DNA of 64,000 nucleotides from Undaria pinnatifida (taxonomy: Eukaryota; Sar; Phaeophyceae; Laminariales; Alariaceae). Under the pieces are notes generated by a model. The model was not told the origin of the DNA and ran no database searches. It saw nothing but the letters and a program-made list of their open reading frames with translations. The DNA is taken from positions 4,789,699 through 4,853,698 of the forward strand of contig JABAKD010000026.1 in NCBI GenBank assembly GCA_012845835.1, given 5' to 3'. Both the position numbers and the translations under genes were made by a program. Positions 43,271 through 54,919 of the stretch are shown here, piece by piece. The number at the start of each line of letters is the position of its first letter. Within the stretch, counting starts at the first letter, position 1.

Positions 43271-44027
43271 GTGCCCTGAAAAATTCGAGCGTAGGTGGGA
43301 CGCGTTCCTAAGGTACCTGCTGCTGCCGCAACGAACTGCTGCTGCTGCTGCTGCTCACGAGGATATAACATGTGTTCGAACAGAAAAAAGCTCGCCCGTT
43401 GTTCGGTCTCTCTTGCATCTGTTTTTCTTGGGAGATATCGGTCCTCGGACGGGACAGGGGGCTACGGAGCTTCGGGCATGCGATACTGCTGTAAAGGAGA
43501 CCTTACTATTTTGGGGGGCGTCGCAGTAAATTGGAAACTTGCTCCGCTCAAAAAAAATAACAAGTGTCGATAATGTTATACACGGCTGCGCGTTAAATAT
43601 GCGACTGACTGCCTCTATACAAGTATGAGAGCAGTCCGCTGGAAGGCCAGGGCGTGGAAGCGGAAAGCGGAGGACACCAAGTCCCGTGGCCATCGGAAAT
43701 AAAGTCCCCCCCTATTCATGGCAGCAACTCCCGGAGAATAGTACCGCACAGCAGCAATAGTAATGCCGCAAAAGTATTTGTGCTGGCTTGCATATATTCC
43801 GCCGCCTCATTGGATGCATTGCATGGCCAAATCACCTGTGTTCGCAATGTGCATCTCTGTTTTGTAGTTTGCGACCATACAGAGCTCGTCTCCCTACTAT
43901 AGCAGGAGGCATCGGGAGCAACACTGAAGGTGATTTGTGATGGGTGTGAATTAGATGGGTGGAGATGTCAGTTGAATATCACCAACACACAGTAACAATG
44001 GGACTTCATAATTCGGAATTAGTACTG

Positions 44028-44300
44028 TGCTGTTGTTGCTCTTGTTGTTGCTGTCACGTTAACTCGCATAATCAAGTCCGTGGTCACAGGACAGGCTCCA
44101 GTCATTCTGGAGGGGAAAACTACCCACGGAAAAAAATAAAACATCCCAAAACAAAAAGTGGTACCAGGTACATACTTGTATCCGTTTCATATCCATGATA
44201 TTATAGCTGAATGAAGCAAGTCGTACATCCGCCACAAAAAGATGAAAGATAAGAGTGAAATCGGAAATCAGCGTTCGTACGTATCAGGTCCATACTGGTA
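44028..44300 (-). mobile_element. SINE-like family A, copy 3
   Basis: Ends (GTT)n complement, 'cacgttaactcgcataatcaagtccgtgg', CAGGCTCCAGTCATTCTGGA. Its 5' part carries 'gaaatcggaaatcag'. Confidence 0.78.
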
Positions 44301-45183
44301 CACATATACTCAGTATATGTTCAAGCCTCGCAAAAATTGAAAACGTCAGACTCGTCGAGGAAACCAAGTGTTGCGAAAAATGTACAAACCCGAAGAGATA
44401 AAAAAGGAAGAAAGAAAAAACGAGAGAAATAGACAACGAGGCAAGGAAGATTTCTCACCAGTGGGACCCCCTGAATTGCGGTACCACGGCACAACCGGGA
44501 TAGATCAGATAGGATAGATAGGGAGGTCCCACTATGCTCGCAGGGCAAATAGGTTTTGGATATCGTCGTCTACGCACGGCATACACGGCGGTATGCACAT
44601 AATACTGCTGTAACCAAACTAGATGGAGAGAGTGGGATCCCCGCTGCTGTACGAGCAGTCTGACAGAAGTCTACGAGTATTTTGTCTAATTGTAGTGCTT
44701 TGTGATGTTGTGCTGTGTGCTGGTTTCGTGTTTCCAGTCCTCCAACGATGGTTGATGTTTTCAATCAAGTCCCCCAATCATTTGTCATTTGCCCAGCTTT
44801 GACATTTGCATGTTTGTTTTCTGGTTTTCATGTCCATGTGCCAATTTTCAAATTTCGATGTTTCGACGTTTTATGCATGATATGTACCTCGATGATACGC
44901 GAAATGATGGAACGATTATCCTTAGCCCTGGTACGAATCTAAGCATACTGGTGTGCTGGCCGTATCGCACTCTCATTCGATTTTATTTGTCCTGCCGCAC
45001 TGCTGTACGAGTACTGCCATGACATACTTCACATTTCAGACGTACCATGTGCGCACGTTATATAGCTGGCACTGCTGCACTGCTGCTGTACTCAGTACAG
45101 CAGCTGCGCACCGAAGCCCTTTTTCGCTTCTATTGGTCGGCTCTCTCACTAGAAGTAGAAACCGGAAATACAGCAGCAGCGGG

Positions 45184-45380
45184 GGTCCCCCTCCCCCTAC
45201 ACGGCGGTCTGAATAAGGCGGTTCACCGATATAAGGCGGTCAAAATCGCTTGGCGCGACTATTAATAGGTAACTGCACTCCTAACCTATGGAATGAGTAC
45301 GGTGGGTAAGATCAGTAAGGCGGCTTCCCCCCATAAGGCGGTCGTATTGCCCTGGCACACCCCGCCTGACCGGGGACTCC
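45184..45380. mobile_element. small TIR element with AAGGCGGT ends, copy 2
   Basis: Inverse of copy 1 (shared CAATA(T/C)GACCGCCTTATGGG and GGCTTCCCCCCATAAGGCGG). Slightly longer than copy 1 at its left end. Confidence 0.7.
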
Positions 45381-45389
45381 TACTAGACC

Positions 45390-45597
45390 TGGAACATCGT
45401 AGACTGACTCCCGATTTTACTTTTATATGTTTTTGGTGGAGGCATGAATTGCGTCAGCTGTGATATATGCGTGTACCACCTTGGGTTGTTTGTGTTTTTC
45501 CCTAGGGTATTCCTCAGCTCCAGAGTGACTGGAGTCTGTCCTGTGACCACGGACTTGATAATGCGAGTTAATGTGAGAACAACAACTACTTGTTGTA
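45390..45597 (+). mobile_element. SINE-like family A, copy 4
   Basis: The only plus-strand copy: CGTAGACTGACTCCCGATTT ... ATGCGAGTTAATGTGAGAAC then AACAACTAC. Confidence 0.8.
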
Positions 45598-46662
45598 CAA
45601 AGTACCAACTCCGCAGCTTTGTTGTACTTCAACGTGCGCGGTAGCTGGTATCATACGGGTAGTATCCACCTTCTTCATATGCTAAACGTACACCCAGAAC
45701 GCCCAAAGGCCATCCTCAGAAATCATAGACCCTATGCACCACTTTTCTCTCCACCGTGCTTGTAACTTGTATCTTGAGCTGGCATAACATGGCCATGAGC
45801 ATTTGGCATTTGGGCATGCTGCGATGCCTTCGAGCATCGCAGATTTCGATCCTCGAGCTCTGAAGTGCGACTCGAAAATGTTTGAAGAGACAAGAAGAAG
45901 AGATGTTTTTTTGTTATTACGCCGTCTGTGTTCTGCGCTGACAGAAAGGAGGAGCAAACACGGAAGCGATACTTGTAGCGATACCTGGTACAGCTTTCAC
46001 ATAGGGCTACACGTGACCTAGTAGTAGGTGCATTTCAAGTGCACTACGGTCTGGCCTTCTAAAAGCTGGTTAACCAAGCCGTGTCATACACCATAGATGC
46101 ATAGCGGCGCGACTCGGGCGGCATGTCGGCTTGGTGACAAATTTAAACTTGAATATAAAGACCTTTGTTAATTAATATTAGTGAGTTGATAGATATTATA
46201 TTTTCACCCAACATGATACTACGTTCAGGCTAAAGGAATTAAGGAGTCAGTCGAGAGCGAACGCGAGGCATATTCCGACCGCGAGCTCTTCAAAAGCAGG
46301 CAACTCAGCCATTGCTTTCGAGCCTACATACCCTCACCTTTAGACAAGCGACCGTTCCGTGTCGGCACGCGGCAGTTCGACTTTGTTCACGCTCTGCTGG
46401 TGCGCATATACCAACGCCAGAGCTGTTCTGTTAGGGTACGCTTACCGAGGAGGAGAGATGGCGTGCGCTATGTGATCTGGAAGGCACACCGATAAGGGGT
46501 TGATGTTGGCGTTTTCTGGGGTTCATTCAGATTTGACTTGCTTTGCTTTTTCTTTTGTCTGTTGTTGGTGTTGGTTGTTTTCTTTCGCAGTTTCTCTGTT
46601 GCAGCGTGTGGTTTGGTTGGAACCAGGACCACCTCGTAGAGGCGAGTGGGATAGAATAAATC

Positions 46663-46786
46663 ATGGAACACATCCTGCAAACGTATGCCAGTAGCTCTGA
46701 CGACGGTGAAGACAAAGAACAACCTCCAGGAGGTTCTGTGTTGGGTGAACTTCCCGTCGAACTCCGCAGCATTTTCGCGGACAGCG
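46663..46786 (+). CDS. candidate first exon of an unrecognised gene
   Basis: ATG in a fair context (AATCATGG) opens an acidic 41-codon exon (MEHILQTYASSSDDGEDKE) ending at donor GCG/GTGAGT, in phase 1. The phase fits an acceptor at 47019/47020. The Ser/Asp-rich start recalls some splicing-factor N-termini, but this is weak. The antisense strand also has an open frame, so the call is tentative. Confidence 0.28.
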
Positions 46787-47019
46787 GTGAGTTTTTTTTT
46801 TCGTTCCTTGGAGTATGCCGTCCTTCCTCTTTTTGGTCTCCTTGAGCATCGCCTCTGGCCCCTCTGTCCCCTGTGGAGGCCCTACTCTGTACTCGTATGG
46901 TATGTACAGATAGGTGTGTAAGGGGCCGCGTGCGCGCGCAAGACAACATGAATCATGTCCTTCATTGGCCGATTTCTCGCATCTTCTGTCGGTTGCGGGT
47001 CTGGAGTAGGCGATGTCAG

Positions 47020-47243
47020 ATCGAGAAATCAAATTCAAACTGCCGTCACGGACTGCAAGCCCGGAGATGCTTACCAGTATAACTTACAAGGCGCTTCGCT
47101 CCGTGGGCGGCATTCACGGCCCGCTACGCTCGCTCAGGAACGACAAGACATCAAGTATGTACGTGAATATTGTGCAGTACTCGTACCAGGGGGGGTTCGC
47201 CGCGGCGGGCTGTCGCCCGCCTTGGCTCCGCGCATGCCCGTAA
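47020..47243 (+). CDS. candidate second exon of the unrecognised gene
   Basis: After acceptor ATGTCAG the frame continues DREIKFKLPSRTASPE, then TYKALRSVGGIHGPL and NIVQYSYQGG. The last two pieces faintly resemble the N-terminal barrel of V-ATPase subunit B, which may be chance. The frame ends 80 bp before the copia insertion, so the gene, if real, may be truncated or a relic. Confidence 0.25.
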
Positions 47244-47319
47244 TTTTCGAGGATGCATGGCATGCATTATGAGCGTAGGATTACGGGTAAATCGCGGCTG
47301 TACATGCGACAGAGCGCTG

Positions 47320-47324
47320 CCAAG
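47320..47324. repeat. copia target-site duplication (left)
   Basis: CCAAG, matched at 53021-53025 on the far side of the element. Confidence 0.93.
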
Positions 47325-47693
47325 TGTTCAATTAGCGCTGATATGCGATGGATGGATAAGCTCCCAACAGCCACACTAGGCTGTGAGCGAGGCACTGCAA
47401 CACGCAGTGTGTAGAAGATAGTTTAAGATGTCTTTATTATGTCGGCCCGGAAAGGGATAGACGAATGCAGAGGGAAAAGTGGAGTGGGTCATGTGGGCCA
47501 ACTCTCCACAGCCCAGTAACAACCGCTCGTAGTCGAATACCTAAACCTCCTCGCATAGTGCCTACTCGTACATACCCGTGGGACTGCTCGTGGGTGATAC
47601 CACGAGACGATCCCTGTAACTTACCTCCGTGACACAACGTATGTAACCGTAACTTATTGCTAGGCTGTTCGTTGAGACAAGCTATACCGAACA
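47325..47693 (-). repeat. copia 3' LTR
   Basis: 369 bp; on the coding (minus) strand it lies downstream of RNase H. Confidence 0.96.
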
Positions 47694-47781
47694 CCCTCCC
47701 TGGCGGTGGATCAACTAACAAGCCTCGAAAACACAAACACCATCCACAAACAACAAATTACTGTATTCCTAACAGAAAATC

Positions 47782-50700
47782 TCAGTGTTTCTCAACACTC
47801 CCTTTGCCAATAGCCTTCGTGAGAATGTCCGCATGCTGGTCATCCGGCCGGAGATACTTAACCAACAAGTCTCCCGTCCCCACCAACTCGCGCAGAAAAT
47901 GGTACCGTACATCGATGTGCTTACTGTTGGATGAGCTTAATGGGTTTTTGGCCAAGTCTATCGCCCCTTTGTTGTCTTCAAACACTCCAATACTCGGCGA
48001 CCCCAGACTGGGCATCAGAAAAACCAACACTCCTCTCACGTAAAGGGCTTCCTTCACCCCGTCGGCCATGGCTACGTACTCTGCCTCGGTGGTTGATAGG
48101 GTGACGCACTTCTGCGTCCTAGAAAACCACGACACAAGTGTACCCCCGCAACAGACAGCCACGCCAGAGACCGAACGCCTATCGTCGGCCTTGTGGGCGT
48201 AGTCCGCGTCCACGTACGTCTCCAAGTCGTATTCCAACTGCACTTCTTCGAGTTTACTGTCCTTCCTGAACGTCAGACCCAAGTGAGCCGTAGCGCTCAG
48301 GTACTCGATTATCTTCCTAGCCGCCTAAACATGTACCTCCTTAGGGTCATGTGAAAACCTCGCAACCGCCCGTACTGCGTTGGCGATGTCCGGCCTCGTC
48401 TGACTCGCAATCCACATCAGACTCCCTACCATTTCGCGGTATCTAGCGTCCACCGCAGGGTCCTCACCACTCACGTGCCTGAGGTCCAATGACGGAGAAG
48501 CGGGGATGGGGCTGGTTTTCGTGATTCCAAAACGTTCGACAACATTTCGAATACACTGAGTCTGCGAAATCTCCAAGGTCCCCTTCTCACGATCTCTCTT
48601 GTACTCGCTACCCATGTACCACGTAACCTCGCCAAGATGTTTCGTAGGGAATCTCTTGTTGAGATCCGCCACTACTGACTCCGTAATTTCCTTGGTGGCT
48701 GTGATCTTGATGTCGTCCACGTGGACCACCAGCATCGCTGCAACCTCGTCATCCACCATCAGTCGAAAGACGCACGGGTCTACCAAGCACTGCTCAAAAC
48801 CACACTCAACCAAGGTTGACGACAGTAGCTTATACCACGAGCGACCACTCTGCTTCAGCCCATAAAGAGCTTTGTTGAGTCGGACTACCTTACCCGATGA
48901 CCGCCCACACCCAGGGGGCAATCTTGAGAAAATTCCGGTATCCAACTCTGACTGAATAAAGGCCTGGTCAACGTCCAAGTGCCTCAAGTCCCAGTCAAGT
49001 TTGCATGCCATTGCTGCAACGATGCGGTTAGACGTGGTTGATGCAGTAGGGGCAAACGTATCAAAGTAGTCAACTCCCTCTACCTGACTATAGCCCTTAG
49101 CTACCAATCTCGCCTTAGCTCTATCAATCATGCCATGCTCGTCGCCCTCCCACTTCAAGAGCCACTTTGATTCAACAATATTGCTACCCGCCGGAACTTC
49201 GGAAATCTCAGTGAAAGTGTCAGCGGCCTCTAGTCCATCAAATTCCGCTTGCGTAGCCTCCACCCAAACGCCAGAGTAGATTGACGAACGTGCCGCGGAG
49301 TAAGACGTCGGTTCCGGTTCCACCTCGTTGAGGAGGCAATCCGGCAACCGAGTAGGTTCACCACCTGTGTCTTGCGCCGCCAGTAGGGCATGGAATATGC
49401 GGCCCCCCTCACAGGGCCCGATCGTACTAATCAGCCCCGTTGCCGCTTCCCGGTTGAGCGCTCTGGTCTGCGCTCTCGTTTTTCCCGCCCGAATCTCTTC
49501 ACCATCGCCCGGTCCTGACATGTGCGCTCCAAGTTGGCGCGCAGCAGTCCGGATAGCAACCGGGGTCGGAGCTCCATCGTCAGAGGAGGACGCATCGTCG
49601 TCATCTCGAGATGAAGTGTCGCTTTCGGGCGGTCCGCTGCTGACCCTTGATGAATCGTTCAGCTCCTCACTTTCGGCTCGCAAATCGCCGCCAGCTTGCG
49701 TCATCGGAGACACCGCACGGAGTTGGTGAGGAATTCCCCTCCCCAACACCGGCAGTGGAGTCGTCGGGGCGGATTCATAGTCATCCGTCCCTCCCGGCTC
49801 AGGCGCTTCTTCTAGGTACACGGTCCCTCCCTGCTCCGGCATCTCCGGCAGCGGGGGCGACGGCGTTCCTATACTAAGCGTTGCCTCCCGGGTCACGTCC
49901 CTTGTTTCCACCACCTTGTTCGCCCGCGTGAGCATCCGCAAAGAGTCACTTGGGTGGTCGATGCCCGGCCCGAGGTAAAAGCAGCTTTCGGCCCGGGGGT
50001 GCGACTTCGTCGGGCGTTTCCAGCGACAGAACGCTGGGCGAAGGAACGGGTGCGGTGAAGCAGGTGCGGCAGTTCCGTACCACATTTCGTGCGGCGACCG
50101 GTTCCCGGGGTTTGCAGTGGTCGCGGTGTGGTTCAGGGCGTCACAAGCCCAGTGCACCGCTTCCGCCCACAGGGATTTAGTCGGCGGCAGTTGAATGTGA
50201 GGAAAGATGATGGGCGCTTGGATGCACGCGGCGAGTCCCGCGTTCTAGATGATACCTAGCGCTCTCTCTACTACACCGTTCTGCTTAGGGCTATCGGCAT
50301 TGGTGAATTCCTGCTTGATGCAATACTGTTTGCACACCTCTCCAAACTCACCACCGTAAAACTCCCCCCCGTTGTCAGACCTTACTATCTCAACTTTCGA
50401 GGGTACTCCGTCGGCGCGCGCGTCAGCCAAAATCTTCCTCAATGCGTCTCCTGAATCCGATTTATGCTTCAGAAAATACACCCACGCGTGGCGAGAGTAG
50501 CCATCCTTCACAAGCATGACATACCGCGCACCCGTCAGGGAAGGTGTTCTCTTAGGTCCGCTGAGGTCAACAAAAACTCTCCCCAACTTCTCTGTCGCGC
50601 GTGATTTAGTGCTGTTGGGGATAGGCTTGCGGTAGCCTTTCGCCATAGAGCATCCCGTACAGGGCTTAAGTTTTCCTACCAGTTCTAGACCGAGTGATTT

Positions 50701-52614
50701 TGCGGTCTCTCGCAACAGTAGTTCATTCGAGTGACCTTGCACGCAGTGAAAAACGTTGATGTCTACCCTAGTCTCAGTAGACGCGGTACTACCGGGTGCA
50801 AGCATAGGAAAAGCAAGGGGAAAATCGCAACCATATTCAATACAAGTCTCGGGAGGTTTGGTGGTTTCAAGGGGGGGCGGCACATAGCCGTCGTCTGGCT
50901 CTATTCTGTAAGCGAATCCGGAGTAACTGGATCCATCACCTTCAAACCTCAACCTCCCATTGAAAAGAGAAATGCACAAGTCTTTCTCCTCAGTCGTAAA
51001 TGTTACTCCCTGCTTGTGCGCCGCCATCAGCGAGAACAAGTTGAATGCGATTTCCGGCACGTAGGCTACATCCAACAGCTTAACAGTCAGATCCCCTGGG
51101 AATACAACAGTTAGCGTTCCGTACCCAACCACGTCGATCAGGTGGTTGTCACCGATCCTAACCTTGTCATCGCACAGTCTTACATCGCTCAAAAGGTCAG
51201 CTGAATGGGTCATGTGGAAGGATGCACCACTGTCCGCTATCCATTTCTCACCGATGCAATCACTACGTTCCTCATTACACGAGTCATCGTTAGTACCAAG
51301 CATGCACTTCGCAAGACAACACACAGTCTCACCGCCGTTGTTCTGGCCTTGCGCACCTCCGCCTGATGTCTGCTCTGGTGCAGGGGGGATGTGAGCCTTG
51401 CACTGGGACCAGGTGTGCCCGGGTTCCAAGCAACGAATGCATTTTCCCTTGACGTTGTCGAACGCTGAGGGGGGTTTATGTGTGGGGGCTTGGGGGTTAC
51501 TGCTACTCCTACCCTGACTGTTCTTGCTTGCTGTGTCACTGCCACCTCTCGGCTTACCGTTACTTCTATGCCTACCTCTACCTGCACGGCCACTTCGAGC
51601 AGCGCCATTCGAAAATAGAGCCTGGCCCACGTCCTTACCCTTCGGCGCGGGAAGGCGCAAGTACGGCTGTCGGATGATGCTCTCGATCTCCGCTCGAGTG
51701 ACATCCTCACGGTACAAGATAGTGCGTTGCTCTATTTCGTAGTCTGATGTGAGGGTCATGATGATCTTGCGGTTGACGTCTGCTACCGACTTGACCACAC
51801 CTAGCGACGCGAGCACTCCAACAATCTTGTCTATCCGACCAAAGTACTTCATGGGCTCTTCTCCCTTCTCCATTTTTGCGGAGTCGAACGCTACCGACCA
51901 CTTGACCTGTTCAGCCATGGTCTTGGGCATGAACCAATCACACAACATTCTCCAGCCAGCACTAGGTGATTTTGTTGCGAACAATCTACCAAGCAGATCA
52001 CGGTTCACAACGCTCTCTGTCAGGCAAGTCCAAGCTACTCTAGCTGTCTTAACATGTTCCTCACTGAACCCCTGCGAGAGAAAGTATTGAGTGTTCTTCG
52101 TAACGTCGCCTATCATCATATCATGATCTACGAGGAACGCCGACATGCACCCAACCATGGAAGTAAACACCTCGAAGTGTTCCTTCCACAATGGAAAGTC
52201 TTCCGACTTTCCACTGAATTTAGGAACCGACTGCTTCAAACTTCCAAATTCGCGAGAACCAACTTCAGCCCTATGACTATCTACGCTGCTACTCGCACCA
52301 CTCCTTGGCAGGCCTATTGCCGCGCCAAGACCTGGCTAACTCCCACTGGAGCTGACTCCCCTTACTTCCCCTGCACTGGTAGTGGTTCCGACCCGCTCAC
52401 CAGTAACACCAGACGCAACCTCACTAACCGCAGCAGTTCTGCGATGCATCTCCTCGAAAATCTGCGTCTTCAGTCGCTCATCGTCTTGACGTCGCAGCTC
52501 TCGGTCGGTCTCGCGTCGATCTTGGTCTTCTCTCCTGTCCGCCGCCAGCTGCCTCAAGAGACTGGCCAGGTCGTCCATCTCGGACGACCCGTCCACTGGG
52601 GTTCCACTCGGCAT
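47782..52614 (-). pseudogene. copia gag-pol polyprotein with three in-frame UAG codons
   Basis: From ATG at 52614 to TGA at 47782-47784 the frame is 1611 codons long and never shifts. UAG interrupts it at 52336-52338 (in gag), 50245-50247 (end of integrase core) and 48325-48327 (before RNase H). Visible motifs: zinc knuckle CIRCLEPGHTWSQC; protease WIADSGASFHM; integrase HCVQGH with CTGC, then D...D...E (FVDLSG, RSDNGGEF, NGVVERA); RT catalytic HVDDI; RNase H DADYA and STTEAEYVA; terminal ADILTKA. As an element it copies itself through an RNA intermediate. This copy should be inactive unless UAG is read through. Confidence 0.93.
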
Positions 52615-52651
52615 GATCAGGCTGCTTGCTCGAACAATAAGCCCGTTAACG

Positions 52652-53020
52652 TGTTCAATTAGCGCTGATATGCGATGGATGGATAAGCTCCCAACAGCCA
52701 CACTAGGCTGTGAGCGAGGCACTGCAACACGCAGTGTGTAGAAGATAGTTTAAGATGTCTTTATTATGTCGGCCCGGAAAGGGATAGACGAATGCAGAGG
52801 GAAAAGTGGAGTGGGTCATGTGGGCCAACTCTCCACAGCCCAGTAACAACCGCTCGTAGTCGAATACCTAAACCTCCTCGCATAGTGCCTACTCGTACAT
52901 ATCCGTGGGACTGCTCGTGGGTGATACCACGAGACGATCCCTGTAACTTACCTCCGTGACACAACGTATGTAACCGTAACTTATTGCTAGGCTGTTCGTT
53001 GAGACAAGCTATATCGAACA
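52652..53020 (-). repeat. copia 5' LTR
   Basis: 369 bp; differs from the other LTR by a CCC/TCC change and a CCG/TCG change near the right end. Confidence 0.96.
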
Positions 53021-53025
53021 CCAAG
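53021..53025. repeat. copia target-site duplication (right)
   Basis: CCAAG, identical to 47320-47324. Confidence 0.93.
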
Positions 53026-53112
53026 GGGTACATTCAAATACATGATATTGGAATAAAGAGATGTCAACCTGTTGGCCGCTGTTTATGGTACCCCGATGTA
53101 GGCCGTAGATCT

Positions 53113-53342
53113 TGATCTTGTTGTTGTTCTCACATTAACTCGCATAATCAAGTCCGTGGTCACAGGACAGGCTCCAGTCACTCTGGAGCTGAGGAATTCC
53201 CCAGGGAGAAACACAAACAAACCAAAAGTGGTACACGCATAGACTATATCACAGCTGACGCAATCCATGCCTCCGCCAAAAACATATACAAAGTGAAATC
53301 GGGAGTCAGCCTACGATGTGTCAGGTCCATGCCGGTGCATAC
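53113..53342 (-). mobile_element. SINE-like family A, copy 5
   Basis: The closest match to copy 1: CTCACATTAACTCGCATAAT, GGACAGGCTCCAGTCACTCT, 'ctgaggaat(t)ccccaggga', 'acgcaatccatgcctcc', 'gaaatcgggagtcagcctacgatgtg'. Confidence 0.85.
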
Positions 53343-53779
53343 GTCTCACTACTCGTGCCTGGAAAAACCGACTTTAACCGCTTGCCACCCAAGAAAGACT
53401 ACCACGTATATATTGGACGTAGTACCTATCACTACGCATCCGCAAGTCAGACGCAAGTCAATTGGAAAAAAGAAACAACGCAAAGAAAAGAAGAAAAAGG
53501 AGAGGAAAGGAAAGGAAATAAAAGAAAGCGAAAAATGAAAGAAAAGAAAATAAGAGACAAGAAAAACAAGAGACGACAAGACAAGAAGGGGAAACGTCAT
53601 ACTAGCAGACCCTAGGAACTGGCTAAAGACGGCATTGGGCTCATAGAGGGTGTCAAGTGCATCATCAATGGCACTGGGGAGAGGACGCAACAAGGCGAAG
53701 AAGTCAGGGCGGTCTTACGCTATCTTGTGACGGCCATTGGAAGTCTCACAAATTCAAGACGATGATGGCCAGACCCAGA

Positions 53780-54361
53780 CTTCAGTCTCTTGGGCAGGAC
53801 GCCCCCCGTCGCCCCCCCCCCCCTCCCCCCTCCCCCCGGCCGCTTAGAGATGTCGACGGTAGATGGCGCTGCCGCAGCCTTTGCGCGTCGCTCTGCTGCT
53901 TTGCGTCTCTCCGTCCCACGCCATTGCCGCATGAACATCTCGGCTCTCTCCTCTACTCGTCGAAACCATCTGCCGGCCTTCTAAGCAGCCTTTCGCCACC
54001 CTTCGAATTTCATTCCGAAGACCGACATATCCTCCTTCAGATGCACCATCTAGTCCTTCTCTTGCCCCCCTGAGTAACCTTTACCCCCAACAAACTCCCC
54101 AAACATCACCCTCTGTGGCAGATGGTCCTCCCCCATGCGTGCCACGAATCCCGCGAACAATATCCTCCGTTTGCGCACTATCGCCTCTATGCTGTAGGAA
54201 GCTGTCTTGGCAAGCGCGTCGGCGTACGATAGGGTGTGGTCGTCGCGCTTTTCGTTTCTGCCATCCGAGGCATCGGAGGAGCATGGAGTGGTGAACCCGT
54301 TGTAGCCTGTCATAGTCAAGCTTGTTCGGGCTCCACGTCATGCAACCGTAGAGTTTGATCT
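53780..54361 (-). pseudogene. LINE 3' coding end (after the RT domain), decayed
   Basis: The minus strand reads CMTWSPNKLDYDRLQRVHHS, then after a frameshift DDHTLSYADALAKTASYSIE, IVRKRRILFAGFVARM, GGKGYSGGQEKD, UAG, FGMKFEGWRKAA, UAG, KAGRWFRRVEE and a basic Ala-rich tail with STVDISKRPGGGG. This is the layout of LINE open frame ends after the reverse transcriptase. One frameshift and two UAGs make it dead. No RT core is present, so the copy is 5'-truncated, as usual for LINEs. Confidence 0.85.
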
Positions 54362-54464
54362 ATACATGATTTGCCTACAGTAAGGTCTGAGTACACTGCA
54401 TGTGGAGACGAATGTTGGTTCTGACAATTTCCAAGATCGGAAATCCACCGAAAAGGGGTGTTTC

Positions 54465-54490
54465 GTCCCGATCTCAGCTGAGATCGGGAC
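54465..54490. repeat. perfect 26-bp palindrome
   Basis: GTCCCGATCTCAG followed directly by its reverse complement CTGAGATCGGGAC, with no loop. It sits about 100 bp upstream (minus sense) of the LINE fragment. Confidence 0.95.
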
Positions 54491-54919
54491 AAGGTATTTC
54501 TTCTCCAGATGTTGTCTGGAGGTTAGGCCCCAAAGTTGCCCCCGCGCGCACACACGCACAGAACACCAGTAACTCGCGAAGATGCGGCAGCCCCCTGGGC
54601 CATTTGCCGAGCAGCTGCCGCTTGACCCTCGCGCACCTCAATCGCCATGGTCTGTAGCGTGTTGTGACGCTGCGGCGCGTATGTGTATGTTTCGGCTTTT
54701 CGAAATCGTACAACCACCCCTGGGAAAAATGCCAACGAATACATTGAACATTGCTGTTATCTTCTGCATCTAGACTCGTTTTTACCATACACACTGTTTG
54801 GAAATGTTTTGTCGGCATCTTGATCTTTAGGCGGCGAAGCGAATGTCAGGAATATCTGTGACCTGGATCGGGGTACCACAAACAATGGCCTGTGAGACGT
54901 GAAAAAAAAAACACACTAA

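Larger units (their letters stand above)
41530..46660. other. gene-poor region upstream of the fusion gene
   Basis: I recognise no gene. It contains a 28-bp direct duplication (ATCTACATCAGCACCGACTA, 42566-42625), a GGGTC field (43080-43270), two SINE-like copies and a small TIR element. An Arg-rich open stretch near 46300-46483 is unrecognised. The fusion gene promoter should lie just above 41343, but I see no defined motif. Confidence 0.5.
47325..53020 (-). mobile_element. Ty1/copia LTR retrotransposon, near complete
   Basis: A 5696-bp element with two 369-bp LTRs starting TG and ending CA (TGTTC...GAACA), a 5-bp target duplication, a polypurine tract (GGGAGGG, 47694-47700, minus-strand sense) before the 3' LTR, and one gag-pol frame in the order gag, protease, integrase, RT, RNase H. 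That order defines Ty1/copia. The LTRs differ at two positions I could find, both C/T, so the insertion is young. The primer-binding site next to the 5' LTR (internal start CGTTAACGGGCTTATTG) does not match the usual initiator-Met tRNA word. Confidence 0.95.

Noticed and set aside
46527-46722. Minus-strand frame faintly like the cytosolic region of CSC1/OSCA channels
   Set aside because: Match too short and vague, and it overlaps the phase-consistent plus-strand candidate.
49328-49729. 133-codon plus-strand frame
   Set aside because: Antisense shadow of the copia polyprotein.
47782-52614. Nuclear reassignment of UAG to an amino acid
   Set aside because: The 1392-codon host gene has no in-frame UAG, so a changed code is not supported; element-specific decay or read-through is simpler.
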